Shown here piece after piece: positions 38,244 to 50,199 of a stretch of DNA of 64,000 nucleotides. The position numbers and the translations under genes are program-made. This DNA is from Opisthocomus hoazin. Lineage: Eukaryota; Chordata; Aves; Opisthocomiformes; Opisthocomidae. Below the pieces are notes generated by a model that had not been told where the DNA came from, made no database searches, and saw nothing but the letters and a program-made list of their open reading frames with translations. Location: contig NC_134414.1 in the NCBI RefSeq assembly GCF_030867145.1, positions 67,958,814-68,022,813 on the forward strand, read 5' to 3'. Within the stretch, counting starts at the first letter, position 1, and each line of letters opens with the position of its first letter.

Positions 38244-40910
38244 GGAGATGAAGAAGGAGACCTCTGTGCATCTGCAGCTCCTTGCCATGGGCTTGCTCTC
38301 TTCCCTGATCTAGCCTGGGGTCTGTGATCCTGCCGTATGCTGATGCAGAATGAGGTTTGGCTTCCATTTCCTCATTCATATTAAAATATTATCTCTCTTT
38401 TTAATGAAAACTTCAAATTCTGGGCAAATCTGGGGATAAGACACCTTTCTCTTTTTCTGTCTTCTTGTCCCTGCACGTTCTTCTGTAATTTTGTGGACAT
38501 AAACAGCCCTTACCTTGCTGTCCCTGCCTTTTTGTTCCTCCCATGCATTGCTCCCTGTGTTGCTCTGCTGCAGTTGTTTATGAGGCAAAGTAAGCACTAG
38601 ACTAGCATAAAGGAAAAATGGCTTTTCTTTTGTGAGGGGTTTGGCTTTTGTTTTATTTTTTTTAAACCTGGATGATTCTCTGACTCACCGTGCCCAGCTG
38701 AAGGCACAGACTGGAGGCAGCTTTGTGTTGGGGAAGTAAAGAGACAGTTCAGTCACCCCTACCCCTGAGGAGGATGTAACCACAGTGTTAGAGGAGGACA
38801 CTGAGCACTTTGTGCCTGCACTTGTTGAATTTGCTGAGAAATTTACTGTGAAATTTATCCTCTCCTGTGGTGGACAATCTCAACCTGGCCTTTATTGTAC
38901 AAATGCCTCAGATTGCGAAAATGTTTGTACAACACTGAGAAAACTGTCATTGCTCAGAAGATAATTGCAATTATTTTCTCTATTATCTATTAATCTTTAA
39001 GCTCCTCCATGATATCTTTTTTGGTGTTCATGAATAAAATAAAATGGGAGGAATGAGTGAAATTTCCTGTATATGGATATTAAATACCTGCTTTGAAGGA
39101 AGGCCTTTATAATTCAGATCTTGTCCCTTCTGTAAAACACTCCCCATGGTATACCATTATGTTAAACCAATAAAGGGGAAAATGGTATTCCACGCACATG
39201 TGAGCTAATAACAACTGGCATGCAGAACATAAACACCACAGTGGGTCACACTAAGGCAGACTGGCAAGCTGCTGTGCTAGCTTAGTTTCCAAATGCCTGA
39301 AGATAATTGCCCCAGTATATCCATGCAAAACTTACAAAGAAAAAAATAAGATTATCCCAAGCATGAAACTAGCTGGAAAATTACTCAGCAGTGTTATTGA
39401 AAACTCATTTTACCTGCTGTGATATTTAGCTAATATGATTAGCAACATTAAGATGGAGACTTCTGCTCTACTGTGGAAGTAGACTCCAACCTACCTATCG
39501 TGGTGGGAAATTTATTTTGTTCTGTAACATATCAGCATTTTCTGCCTGCATGAAATCTCTTAAACATCCACGTCTACTTTCTTATATCACTGGTGTCAAA
39601 TTCAGTACCGATTCATGAGCAATCTATAGTTCAGAACCTCCACAGTCAGTGAGAATAGTAAGAACATCAAGAGCAGCATTATTTCAATAATTAATTACAT
39701 TGAGCAAAGGTGAAAATCTTTTTAAAATTATTTACAATAGATTTGCATGCGCAAAATATTATTTTCATGCTGAGCTTATTTTCAGGCTTTTGCATAGGTG
39801 AAGCCTATTCCATATATACGGGTACAGAAGAGGTTGAAATGCTGATGCCTATTTTTAATTAGGTATAAAAACAGATTTTCCTTTTCTTGAAACTGTTTCC
39901 TTACAATTCAGTCCTCCTTGACCATACCATCTCCCTACTTAATTTGGTAATTACACCTCCCTCTTTCTTACAAAGTCTATAATAATATCAATGATTATTA
40001 TAAAATAATATCATGTAACTATAGCACCTGGGGCCTGCAGCTGTAACAAAGACCTCATGTGGTGAGGTCTTTAAGAAAAATCACAGAATTGGAAATTAGT
40101 TTTCCCTTTCACAGTTTCTCAAGAGAATACGTGGTAAGACAAGAGATAACAGATAATACACACTTATGGGGAGACTACAGGAGAACAATGATATCAAATA
40201 AGGTATGTATGTATAAAGATCAGGCTATCTCTGAAGGAGGTAGTGTCCACTGATAATTTAAATACTATAGCATCTACTGACTTGAAGGTTAGGGGCTTAA
40301 AACGCCTTTCTGTAAAGTGTATTAGAAATTGACCACATAACAGTGAAAGCTTGTGAATTTAGTTCACGGAAGGCAGAACTTTTTCAAGACTGTTGGTATG
40401 TTTTCAGGAAATCTAGCAAATGCTCAGGAATCGTTCAATTAAGCACCCAAAGACTTGGGCAGGAATGAGGTACACAGGCTTCTTGTACAAAAGCATGGAG
40501 AAAATTAGGCGTCTTGGAGTAGAGGGAGGGAGCTACCTGGGGTCAGTAAATGGGTGTAATTCTGCCTAAGTCTAAACAGTTGGAAGGCTGGGGATATGTC
40601 TCAGATCCCTCTCACTGGTTTTCTCGCTTGCACTGTCTAGAGATGCTCCTCTTCATGTGTCATCTGCAGCCCAGAATGAAAGCTCTGTCCAGGAGGCAGA
40701 AACATACAGCATTTTAAAAAGAGTGGCTCGTTTTTGTCTGTTGTTTTTAACAGAGCTTTAACACCTCACTCTGTGCCTCTGTGTGTATATACACACATAT
40801 ATAAATAGGCATTTGGTTCCAGGGACCAGAATTCAGATCTCCTCTTGCAAACCAAGTGCTCCAACTATGAGTTTGCAGCAGACCTTCATCTGTTCTTTCC
40901 TTTGATAGAG
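38244..40910. other. Non-coding stretch with AT-rich regulatory-looking patch
   Basis: No gene recognised. At 39680-39830 an AT-rich patch contains ATTTGCATGCGCAAAAT (an octamer-type ATTTGCAT word) and AATAATTAATTACATTG (homeodomain-type words) and could be a conserved non-coding element. At 40780-40797 the perfect 18-bp palindrome TGTGTGTATATACACACA is also fully alternating pyrimidine-purine. Confidence 0.35.
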
Positions 40911-41500
40911 TCACAGAATCATAGAAAAACTGAGGTTGGAAGGGACTTCCTGAGGTCATCACCTCCAGTTCCCCGCACAAAGCAAGGCTCAGTTAGATCA
41001 GGTTGCTGGGAAACTTGCCCAGTAAATTTCTTAGTATCTCCAAATGTAGTGATTCCACAGCCTTGCTGGGCAACCTGCTCAGGTGTCCGACCATCTCCAT
41101 GGTACATTTTTTCCCCTTTACATCTAAAGAGAATTGACTGTTTTCCAAATTGCGCTCATCATTTATCATGTCATCAGTGCATGAGGTCTTCAGTGCTCTT
41201 CGTCTGGGAAGAGCCTGGCTCTGTCATCTCTGCATCCTTCTATTTGTCAGCTGCAGAGAGCAGTAAGATTTCCCCTTCACCTTCTCCTAACAAAGCTGGA
41301 CAAAGCCAGTTGTCTTGGCCTCTCCTCATATGCCATGTACTCATCTTCTGCCTCTCCTCTGGACTTGCTCCAGTCTCTCAACATCTTTCTTGCAGAGTGG
41401 TGCCTAAAATTGGAGAGTGTAGATGCAGCCTCACAAGTGCCAAATTAAGGGGAATAATCACTTCTTTTGACCTGCTGGCTACAATTAACTATGGTGCACA
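40911..41500 (-). mobile_element. CR1 LINE, older copy with long 3' UTR
   Basis: Antisense CR1. The plus strand begins TCACAGAATCATAG, then TTGGAAGGGACTTCCTGAGG. Further in are ATTCCACAGCCTTGCTGGG and CTCTGGACTTGCTCCAG, and near 41450 ATAATCACTTCTTTTGACCTG, all reading as the reverse complement of a CR1 3' region of the longer-UTR type. The copy is diverged, so the 5' truncation point (about 41500) is approximate. The 219-codon plus-strand frame over 40845-41504 is antisense to the element and meaningless. Confidence 0.93.
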
Positions 41501-42989
41501 ATGACACTGCTTCAATAGCGTTAGTTTGAGACTAGCCTTATTTTGAATAATCTGTATCCTGGTGGTTATAGCATTCTCTAGGGGAGATGATAGTTGTGGA
41601 TTTGCATTGGTTCAGTAAGGGAGACAGCTGAATCTATTTTCTACATCCTGACTGAATGTAACAATCATTAGTTCTTATCTTAAAGGGAAGCAGCACTCTT
41701 TGTGTGAGTCCTAATGCTATATGTGGATGCTAAGTGTGTGCTGAGAATGCTTATTGGATCATGATGTCAAAATAGGTAGAGAAGCATCTGTTATTTTTAT
41801 TCTGATCTGGTTTGGGTAAGAGGAATGCATTTGTTGACTTAGTCCTGTGAAAGCAGCAGTACTTCTCTGCATTCTGGACTACCACAAAACTCTATGGACT
41901 TACCAAAGGAGTTTAGGTAGCTCCAGGATTGGGCAGCAGCTGAAAAACGCTTTTCAGAACACTACGTCTTTGTCATATATGCCTAAATTCTGCTTAAATC
42001 CAATGTTTGAGCTATCTCTGATTGCTTTCAACTTGCACTGCCCTTAGGGATATCTCAAAATGCATCTCAGACACTGGCAACATAATCTTTCCCCCAAAAA
42101 GGGCAAGAGACTAAAGACTGCATAAGGACAAGTAAGAAAAATAAAGTATTTGGTGTGCCTTGAGGCTTTCCCAGCATCTTAGGTCACTAGGCAGCATCTT
42201 TCCAAGTGCTTCTGGATAGTAAACTCCCCATCATTTTTTTATATATGTTCAACCCCTACCTCAGTCTGTTTCTGGCTGGGTCTCCCTTTTCCACATGGAG
42301 CAGGTGTACCTGTGCCCCCTGAAGCAATGTGTTGTTGCTGGGAAAAGTTGCAGGAGAAAAGAATGAGCAGGAGCTCGTCTCCAGCTTAATACTCTCTGCT
42401 TTGCAGTCGCCTTCCATCAGAGCTGGGATGGTCCGCTGCTGGCACATGCAGAGCCGAAGGCAGAGATAAAAGTGAGGGCAATGGTGCCATGGGCACACGT
42501 TGCTGCGGCGGGGGAGCCTGCTGAGCCTTGGCAAGCTGAACCATTTGCAGAGCAGGTGCTGAGGAGGGGCGATTGTGCCGAGGGCTCTGAGCTAGCTTCA
42601 GCTGGCCACACTGCTCTGATGGCGAACGTGAGGTCAAGTGGCTTCTTTCAGAATAGACCAGGACTTTACCGGTCCCACAGTCTTCCTCTCAGTGAAGCTC
42701 TCTCACGGGTATGGTTGATCTTGCTTTTAAATAAACCAGCATTGACTTTAGTAACACACTTTTAATTTACCTAAGTCTATATCAATGTTATCAGCTGGAT
42801 CTTAAAACAAATGTGTGTTTTTGTACGAAATTGCCTACGATTCAGTCCTTTATCTCTGCTCTAAGGAACAGTACTGACTAAACAGAAACACCGGACAACA
42901 GTACATGAGACTCCAGTTGCTTATGTGCTGGATTTTTATGTTACTGTCTGAGAAGATTTGAAGGGTGGACCTCCTTTTCTCCCTCTGCT
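41501..42989. other. Non-coding stretch, GC-richer patch at 42250-42720
   Basis: No gene recognised. The GC-richer patch (42250-42720) carries overlapping open frames on both strands, up to 97 codons. No domain is visible in any frame and I cannot assign the patch to a repeat family. It could be a decayed retroelement or an exon of a non-coding RNA. Confidence 0.4.
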
Positions 42990-43200
42990 TCAGCTACAGG
43001 CAGGAAAGTGCTTCAGCAGTAAGTCACGTTTCTCTTGTTTACTCTCATCAAGACCTTTCTGTTGCGTAATTCTTTTGTTTTCCACTGTTGTAATCTCTGA
43101 TACACATGGATCCCGGACAATGTAGATGACCCGTGTGGGATGCATGAGGTTCTCTGTCAAGATATTGTTGTCCCTTGCTGGCTGGGATCCAGGTTTAGTA
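42990..43200 (-). CDS. Candidate minus-strand exon, host gene unknown
   Basis: Read on the minus strand, a very strong acceptor lies just before 43200: two T8 runs separated by C, then CTGCTTAG (43201-43227). The frame that follows is open for 70 codons to a TGA at 42992-42990. Its first part has coding-like codon choice and an ordinary protein texture (segments DNNILTENLMHPTRVIYIV and VSEITTVENKR). It would start with the last base of a split codon. Donor-like sites inside it are weak: AAG|GTCTTG (exon end 43055) and AGA|GTAAAC (exon end 43043). The alternative is a terminal exon, but no poly(A) signal was found close downstream on that strand. The P-T-R-V-I-Y stretch faintly recalls the prodomain of ADAM22/23-type proteins, far too weakly to name it. 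The acceptor may be only a chance A-rich run on the plus strand. Confidence 0.25.
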
Positions 43201-46200
43201 CTAAGCAGAAAAAAAAGAAAAAAAAGAACAATGGAGATAAATTTAGATGCTGTTGGGAAAAAGAATCCAGCACACTGTCCATCCCAGCCCTTTGAAGCGA
43301 CGCCCACAGTTTCCTTTGACTTTCTCAGGGATTCCCAGATTTTCACAGTAACTTATGCAACCAAAGCAGACACCACCTGACTAACATTTGGCTAACCCTT
43401 TGCAATGTCGTTCCAAATGCAAGCTATGAAATGAAGCCTGGTGTCATAACTTAGAGCCTCACTGTGTGCACACTGAACGCAACTGGAAACAGCTGGAGTG
43501 CTGATATTGGTACCAGAAGGTACCGAGACAAATTGGACCCCTGGCTGCACTGACTTCCCTGCAGGGCATTACCAAACAACAGTGCTCCCTAGGCCTGAAT
43601 TTAATTTTTCTAGTACAAGAGCCTCTGCTAAGACCAAAATTCCTGCTAATAGCTCCCTTAAAATACTGTTAATCAGTGACTTTGTATACCTGTTTATTAT
43701 TTTGACTAATAGTTTGGTGTCGTGTCTTTCAAAGGCCCCATCAAGATATTATAAACTAATCTGATCGCTATGTCCAATTGTATAATACTAGCATTTCTAT
43801 GTAGATGTAATGTTTAATTGTTTAAAAGGAGGAGGAGGACATGGTGCTGACACTAACCAAGCTTTTTCAGTAAAATTCTGGGGGCTGAAGAAGGCCTTGG
43901 CCCCCTCCATATACCTTGTGGTTTATGTTTCTCTTGAACGGCTCCTTTTTTGAGGGTTCTTTCCCTATAATTCAAAGATTCACATTCGGTTACTGATGAA
44001 ATGTTTTTCTTTGGAAAGAAAAGTCTTTGTAACATATGTTTTTGAGTGGTATATGCCCATTCTGTATTTGGGCATATAATATGGACACCTTAAGTAATGG
44101 AAATGCACTTTTCTTTTTCATTGTGTACTTATAAAAGTCAAACCCTGATTAACATAATTTTATGTAAGTAGAAATATACATCAAAATAGTATTAAGTGCC
44201 TTGACTTACTGGTAAAAAATAAAAGAAGGGAAAATTTCAGTTTGTCATTCAGATGCTCAAATCACTGCACTAAAGAGTACTAGGGAATATGAGACTAATT
44301 TGAGACTATGCTGCCATAACTAGGAATATAATGAATTAAGATACTGGCAGACTACAGGTACTTTCCTTTTTTTGACATTGTTTTACAAAATGGAAGTGTA
44401 ATTTGCATTTTTGCATTTACGTGACAGTTCTTATCCAAGAGGATGCCATGACAATTTTGGTCTGCTGACAGAGCTAGACCAAAGTAATGTTTGCCAATGC
44501 AGTGCAAGACTTTTATTTGTTTTCACTTTTTAAAGTAGTAAAATGTTGATTTGGGTCACATCTTGTGAATTTTTGTCTCATTAGTTGAGTTACTTTGTCC
44601 TAAAATAATACATTTTTTTTACAAGACAATATAACTTTCAATTTAGTGTCATGCAATTGAAATATTTCCTTTTTAAATTTCAAAATGACATTTTGGTATA
44701 CAGTTTATTTCTAAGATTTTTAAAATTACACCACTTTATTTCATGTAAAAAAATATAATCTGGTTGCAAATTGTTTTATTTTTCTTTTAATTTTGTCACA
44801 AATTTATAAAAAATTAATTATAAGTAGGTCACAAATTTTCTTTCTTATTTGACCAGGAACTAAAAAAAACCTCACCAGTCCAGTCATAATTTGTTCTTTA
44901 ACACACAGTTTCTCTGTGGGCAAAAACCTCTATGGGGTGCAATTTGCATGATAAGATTTAGTTTTTTGGGTTTGAAGGTGGGTATTATTTTTCTATTTCT
45001 CTCATTCTGATGTCAAATCAAGTCACAAAAGAAATTTCCATCATTTAATGGAAAAATATTGGGGTGGAGAGTTAAAGTGAAGAGCTTGAATAGCAGCCCA
45101 CTTGGAAAGTGAATGAATAACTATCAGAAGGGTTTTAGCTGGAGTTTCAAGCTGGCAAGGTATTTCAGCACATACCAATCTTCAAGGTTTTCAGCAATAC
45201 CAGGAGACCCATAAAATGATTTGATATATAATTTGGTGAAATTTGAAAGCTTTTCCTGAGCAGATGTTTTGGTTATCTGACTATAATAACTCTTTGACCT
45301 TAACCTTGGTAAATAGAGATTGTACGTGTTTCTAATCAGTGTGTGTGTGTGTGTGTATGCTGTTTTCATTTTATTTTTAACTTGAATGCCTGTCATTTAA
45401 TACAAACCTGTGCCTTTAAAAGTACCAAACTTTATTTAATCCACTTAAAGGCTTAACCATCTGTAAAAATATACTATGCAAATTGGACTTTTTCCCTTCT
45501 TCAGTCATCACAGCCAAGCACATAAAGCTTGGGGAAATTTATGCATTTTGACCATCTCTAAATCGTTAGAGGCCAAACCAATTTAAATAGCAATCAGTGA
45601 CCAAGAACACCCTTTGCTCTCTGAAGGTTTTTTTCCTGGTATTCTAATTATTTAGTTCAAGCTTGTTACGTTCAGCTCTGCTGGATGCTCTGCAGTCTGA
45701 ATTCATTGTGCTTTGTGTAATTTGCCTTTTTCCTCTGCCATTAGATTGTTAGCTCTCAAGATGAGAACAGAGCACTAACTCACCACTGCATAGTATGAGC
45801 AGAAGCTGCTTCTTAAACTATTAAAAAAGGTAGGATGATCCTTTGGATTTGACATTTGGGACAGAGTTTTTTTTGTCTAGTTTAATTGCTTTCCAGGCTG
45901 GGATCATTATCCCTAAGTTTTCCCACTTATAAGACTGGACTCCTCCCATTTTATAAAGTATCTAGAGGCCTTAAAAAACCCAAAGCAACAAGTAAAGTCT
46001 TATTATATTAATTTTTCACTAACTTCAGTGGAGTCAAAGTTTGCCTCTGAGATCTGTGAAATCTGTGAGATCCCTGGATGTGATGGCAGTGCGAGTGGCA
46101 AGGAACTCCAAACACATGTGAAGGTTATTTTCAAAAGTGGCATCTCAGAGCGGCCTGGAGAGATGAACGTGTTCTCAAAATCTGTAACAAACCCAGTTCA

Positions 46201-47160
46201 CAGAAAGTCAGTATTTTCCCTAAGTTTTCAATAGCCTGCCTGTTTAGAAATCGCATAGGTTGAAGCCATCACCCTAGTGTTTATTTTGTTGGAAAACTCA
46301 ACAGAGGCATACAACTCTGGTGTCATTTTTACTATCAAATATTTCATCCTTTGTGCAAGATCTGGTCTCTGAAATCATTACTGGGAAGAGACAGAAAAAT
46401 CTTCTACTGGGCAATTTTTTTATGCCTTTGTGACTCATGAGGTATAAGATGTTACAGTTTCTACATGCAAAAGATGCATCTTTTATGGCAAAATAGCTCT
46501 TCTGGTGTCTTGAAGTGTCCTGAACTCATTACAGCTTTTGACTTGTTCCAGCCTTCAGATTAATATGGTTCAGGCTACATCATTTTAAACTGCACAAAGG
46601 GTCAAGAGACCATATAATTTCAATGAGGCCACAGTTCATTTTCTGTGGCTCAGGAAAGCCAGAGGATGAAATACATATTAATAGTCACAGTTTGAAAGAA
46701 GGATTGCAGCTTTGGTATTACAATGAAGCGAAACATTTCATACATGATGTAGCAAAACAGTCACTGGATTTTTGCCAGTATGAAGGAGATAGAGAGGGAG
46801 AAAGAATGAGGAAAATAATATAATTTTAAAATGCACCTGGTACCTAATTCTTTTCTTTAAAAATAAATTCATTATGAGGAGAAGCAATATTTGCTTTTTG
46901 CTCCATGGAGTTGAAATCAGTCCATTAAGAGGGTGGGAGAAAAGATTAATAGGTAAATTCAGCATGCTGGCTCCTTCGTGTAGTTAATGTGCTTAATCTT
47001 ACCTAGGTGGTGAGCTGCATTTACACTGACAATGAGTGGAGAGAGAGGAAGAGAGGTTAAATATGTGGTTAGGGGAACAAAGTTAATGAAAGCATATTAC
47101 AGGATTTTACAAAAACCCCATATATTACTCTTCATTTAAATTAGTCCTTGGAAAAATTAC
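43201..47160. other. Non-coding AT-rich stretch with short simple repeats
   Basis: No gene recognised. It holds a 10-bp perfect stem hairpin at 44050-44078 (arms TATATGCCCA and TGGGCATATA, 9-base loop) and a short (TG)n run at 45340-45356. Segment 44500-44880 is extremely AT-rich. All frames are under 92 codons and look random. Confidence 0.5.
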
Positions 47161-47205
47161 ATCCCTGGTGTAATCTCATTAAGCTAATGAGATCACATCA
47201 GGGAT
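47161..47205. repeat. 45-bp near-perfect inverted repeat with 3-base loop
   Basis: A 21-base left arm (47161-47181) pairs with a right arm (47185-47205) around the loop AGC: 19 Watson-Crick pairs, one G-T and one A-C mismatch. The centre reads CTCATTAAGCTAATGAG, so two homeodomain-type cores (ATTA and TAAT) face each other across three bases. The loop is too short and the stem too perfect for a typical microRNA precursor. It is better explained as a symmetric protein-binding site or the remnant of an inverted-repeat element. No target duplication is evident. Confidence 0.85.
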
Positions 47206-50199
47206 GATTTTGGCTCTTGTATTTGAAGTTTTAAAATGGTGGTGTTTTATCGTAATATTCTTCTTTGCTTAGAATGGGAATGAGCTTTGGAAGACTGAGA
47301 AAAGAGTATTTTTAAGGATGATGGAGACCAGTGAGATAGAGAGGATGCAGAGTAGAATATTGAGCTAGTTCGTTTTTAGCTCTCATTGTCCTTGTCTAAA
47401 TCATTTTTTAAAGATTATTAGCTTTGCACTTCTGTATTTGGAGGAACAGTTGCCACCTGAAATCCAGAGTCTTAAACATGTGAGGCACCTACCTCTCCCT
47501 AAAAAGTGCTGAGGTTCACCTTTAGGTATGGCTGGCACCCTCAAAGTCATCCTCAGCTGCATTGTTCTGCTTCCATACCTTGTCAACGTTAGAGTGTCTA
47601 AGCATACACAGGTTGGATGGTGCCTTAGATAGCCACTGTGCCCGCTGACCATCCCACAGTAGGTTTCCTAACTGAAACAAAAGCTTCCCAGCCTCCAAAA
47701 TATGGCTACTCAAATGCACCATTCACCTACTTCCGTCTCCTGAGAGCTTGATGCATAAAACATACACAACATATTCTTCTTCTGCTGATTTCTGTTTTTC
47801 ATCCTTGACAGTAGCATGTTCAGGTTGACAAGCTGTATCCAAGTCCTTTCTTTTAGTGACAGGACTTCAAACTGAACTTTGTGAGAGCTCCAGCCATAAA
47901 ATTGCTGGAGTTTTATTTCACGTAAGTGGTGAGGTCATTGGAGCTGAGACTTGCACCAGCATCTTGGGTATGTGTCTTAAGCACTGGGAGACAGCAGCAG
48001 CTCTTCTGGTCTGTGGTCCAGTGAGCAAAATGGAATTCCTCTAACTGGGAGAACGGACCAGTAACATAATACACAGTAACATAATATTCAGTAACTAACT
48101 GCTAAGGGTAATCTCTTCTAAAGTGAGTTCAGATTAATGCCTCTGTGAAGCTGTAAGAGAGATTATTTAGATTCAGGTCTCTTAAAGCTCAGGTGAATGA
48201 TCCAAGAAAGCATTTACTTGACGGTTCCTCTGACTTTCTGTGTTTTTTTCACTGATCAGGAAAACTAGACATAAATGCCCTTAGAGTAAATTCATGCCTG
48301 ACAATCTGTCTGACTGCAGAGAAACATTGGCGTGGTGCTTCATATGGATCTTGTCAGTGTGACAGGGGCATAAGCATTGACTCTGACTATTACTCTTTGT
48401 TAAATTGTGCGCAGTCCTGCTTAATTAGTTTTTGAGGTATCTGACTATCCCCATGTTTAAGCAAAAACAGAAGATGGCTTCAGTGTAGTAGCTCTCCAAT
48501 TATCTCTGTTTGCCAGAACCAAGAAGCAATCCAGTGATTTCTGAGAGTTATGCTAGCAAATCAAATCTGCCATATTTCACTGGGGTTAGCTCAGTAAGAT
48601 TCTATGTAAAATAAATTATACTTGTAAGAAATTTATCCTAAAAACCTACACAGTAATAATACTTCAGCATTTTTGAGTTACCCTTTTATTTCTCAAAAAA
48701 TCTGGGAACAGCTGAAAAATCTCCGTAGATTTTTTTTTCTGATATTTTCCTTTAAATATTATAGGAATTTTCAATCTGAGACATAGGAACATTATTTCCT
48801 TCCAGCCCACCTTCTTGTTCTATTCCAGCAGACTCACAATGAACATGTTCTAAGAATGCACACCCAGATGCACTTTCTTTTTATTACTTATGACAATCTT
48901 CAGAGTGCACAGGAGACTTTTTTTTTTCCCCAGACCTTATGATTATTTGTCATGACAGTGATACAATGCTCAAGACCTCAGTGATCTTACGCAATTTCAT
49001 TTTTGCTATCAATAATAGCTCAGACAAATATATAATCCCCTCTCTCCCCCTTGCTCCCTTTCCTCACTAATGTGCTTTTGAATTTTCCAGCACTATATGT
49101 AAACAAGTCATTTTTTTAATTGTTTTGATAGTTTTACCTGGTATTTGTATTATGTGATGTTCATTTCTGTTTCTGTCTAATGCCTCTTTGATATAGTAGT
49201 AAAGGAGGTTAGGTTATGTAATCTCTTTCATCTGTTCAGCTGGATTTTGATCTTGAGCGAGCTGGTTAAACTTTGGAATGTCTATTCTTTGGAAAATTCT
49301 GAGCTTTAATTTTATTTTTTTAATTCAAGAATTGACTGAAATTTTTACCGAATAATGGAAGACTAATTGATATGTTCTGCTTAGAGATCATTGAAATATT
49401 GTGCTCTGATTCAGACCTGTACTTTTTTGTTCCACTTTTGACTAAAAAAAAAATCATTAAAAATGACATACAGTTCTGACATTATCAATATTTTCTGTCA
49501 GAATTTTTTAAACAAAACAGTCCCCATACTAGGATATTTCCTCACATTTTTTTTTCTAATGTAAGAACATACTTGTTGGAAGCTGCTTACTCTACAGTGG
49601 AGCGGATAAGGTCTTGTAAGGTGTAGAATCCAGCAGAAATCAGAGGAGCCTAATCTGTTCAGGAGGCACCATGGCCCCGGGGAAGACTGGGGAGAAAGAG
49701 CAAGGAGACACTGGTGCGGTTCTGCAGGTGGGAAGGGAAGGGCAGGGTGGCCTGGGACCCCGCTGCTGCCTCACCCGCCCTTCCCTCCCCATTGCGATAT
49801 TGGGTTTAAGGTACTCAAGCAAAACAAACAAACAGAAAAAGAGGTAAAAGGGTGTTCTTGGTGCTCAGATAGTGATGAGAAGGGGAAAAGCATGCTATTG
49901 CAAGCCCGAGGGAGATATACGGTTACCCAAAGGTGGACGTAAACGAAAAGGCTGAGTGACATTTGTGTCTGTTTGAAATGCATTTCTCCTTTTTTTGTCT
50001 TGTGACATGGTGTGTGTGGGGGGGAGTTAAGAGTATGGGAACACTTTATTTTGTGTTGCTGAATTCAGGAGCCTTTGTGGGTTTCATTTCTTACTGTAAT
50101 AGATGCTTCATTTTGAATGCTTTAGCATCTACGAGCCTCCCAGTGTAGATGAATGAACTCTGCTGTCATTCCAAACACATGACTTCTATATCTTCTTGT
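47206..50199. other. Non-coding stretch, one GC-rich patch with G-quadruplex
   Basis: No gene recognised. Segment 47400-47740 contains the words GAGGCACCTAC and GGTGCCTTAGAT, which resemble decayed ancient repeats. On its minus strand an acceptor-like TTTTGTTTCAG and a donor-like AAG|GTATGG enclose an open 93-nt block (47671-47579). At 49640-49800 a GC-rich patch holds an ATG in strong context (GCACCATGG at 49671), a 19-codon frame to a CAG|GTGGGA donor-like site, and an overlapping quadruplex motif. None of these is strong enough to call an exon. Confidence 0.4.
49730..49747 (+). other. G-quadruplex motif
   Basis: GGGAAGGGAAGGGCAGGG gives four G3 runs with two-base loops. It begins two bases after the GT of a donor-like CAG|GTGGGA, so if that splice site were used, the quadruplex could mask it in RNA. 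Confidence 0.75.

Noticed and set aside
40845..41504. 219-codon plus-strand ORF.
   Set aside because: It runs antisense across the CR1 copy at 40911-41500.
47161..47205. Possible microRNA precursor.
   Set aside because: The loop is only 3 bases and the stem is too short and too perfect; flanking sequence does not extend the pairing beyond one base pair.
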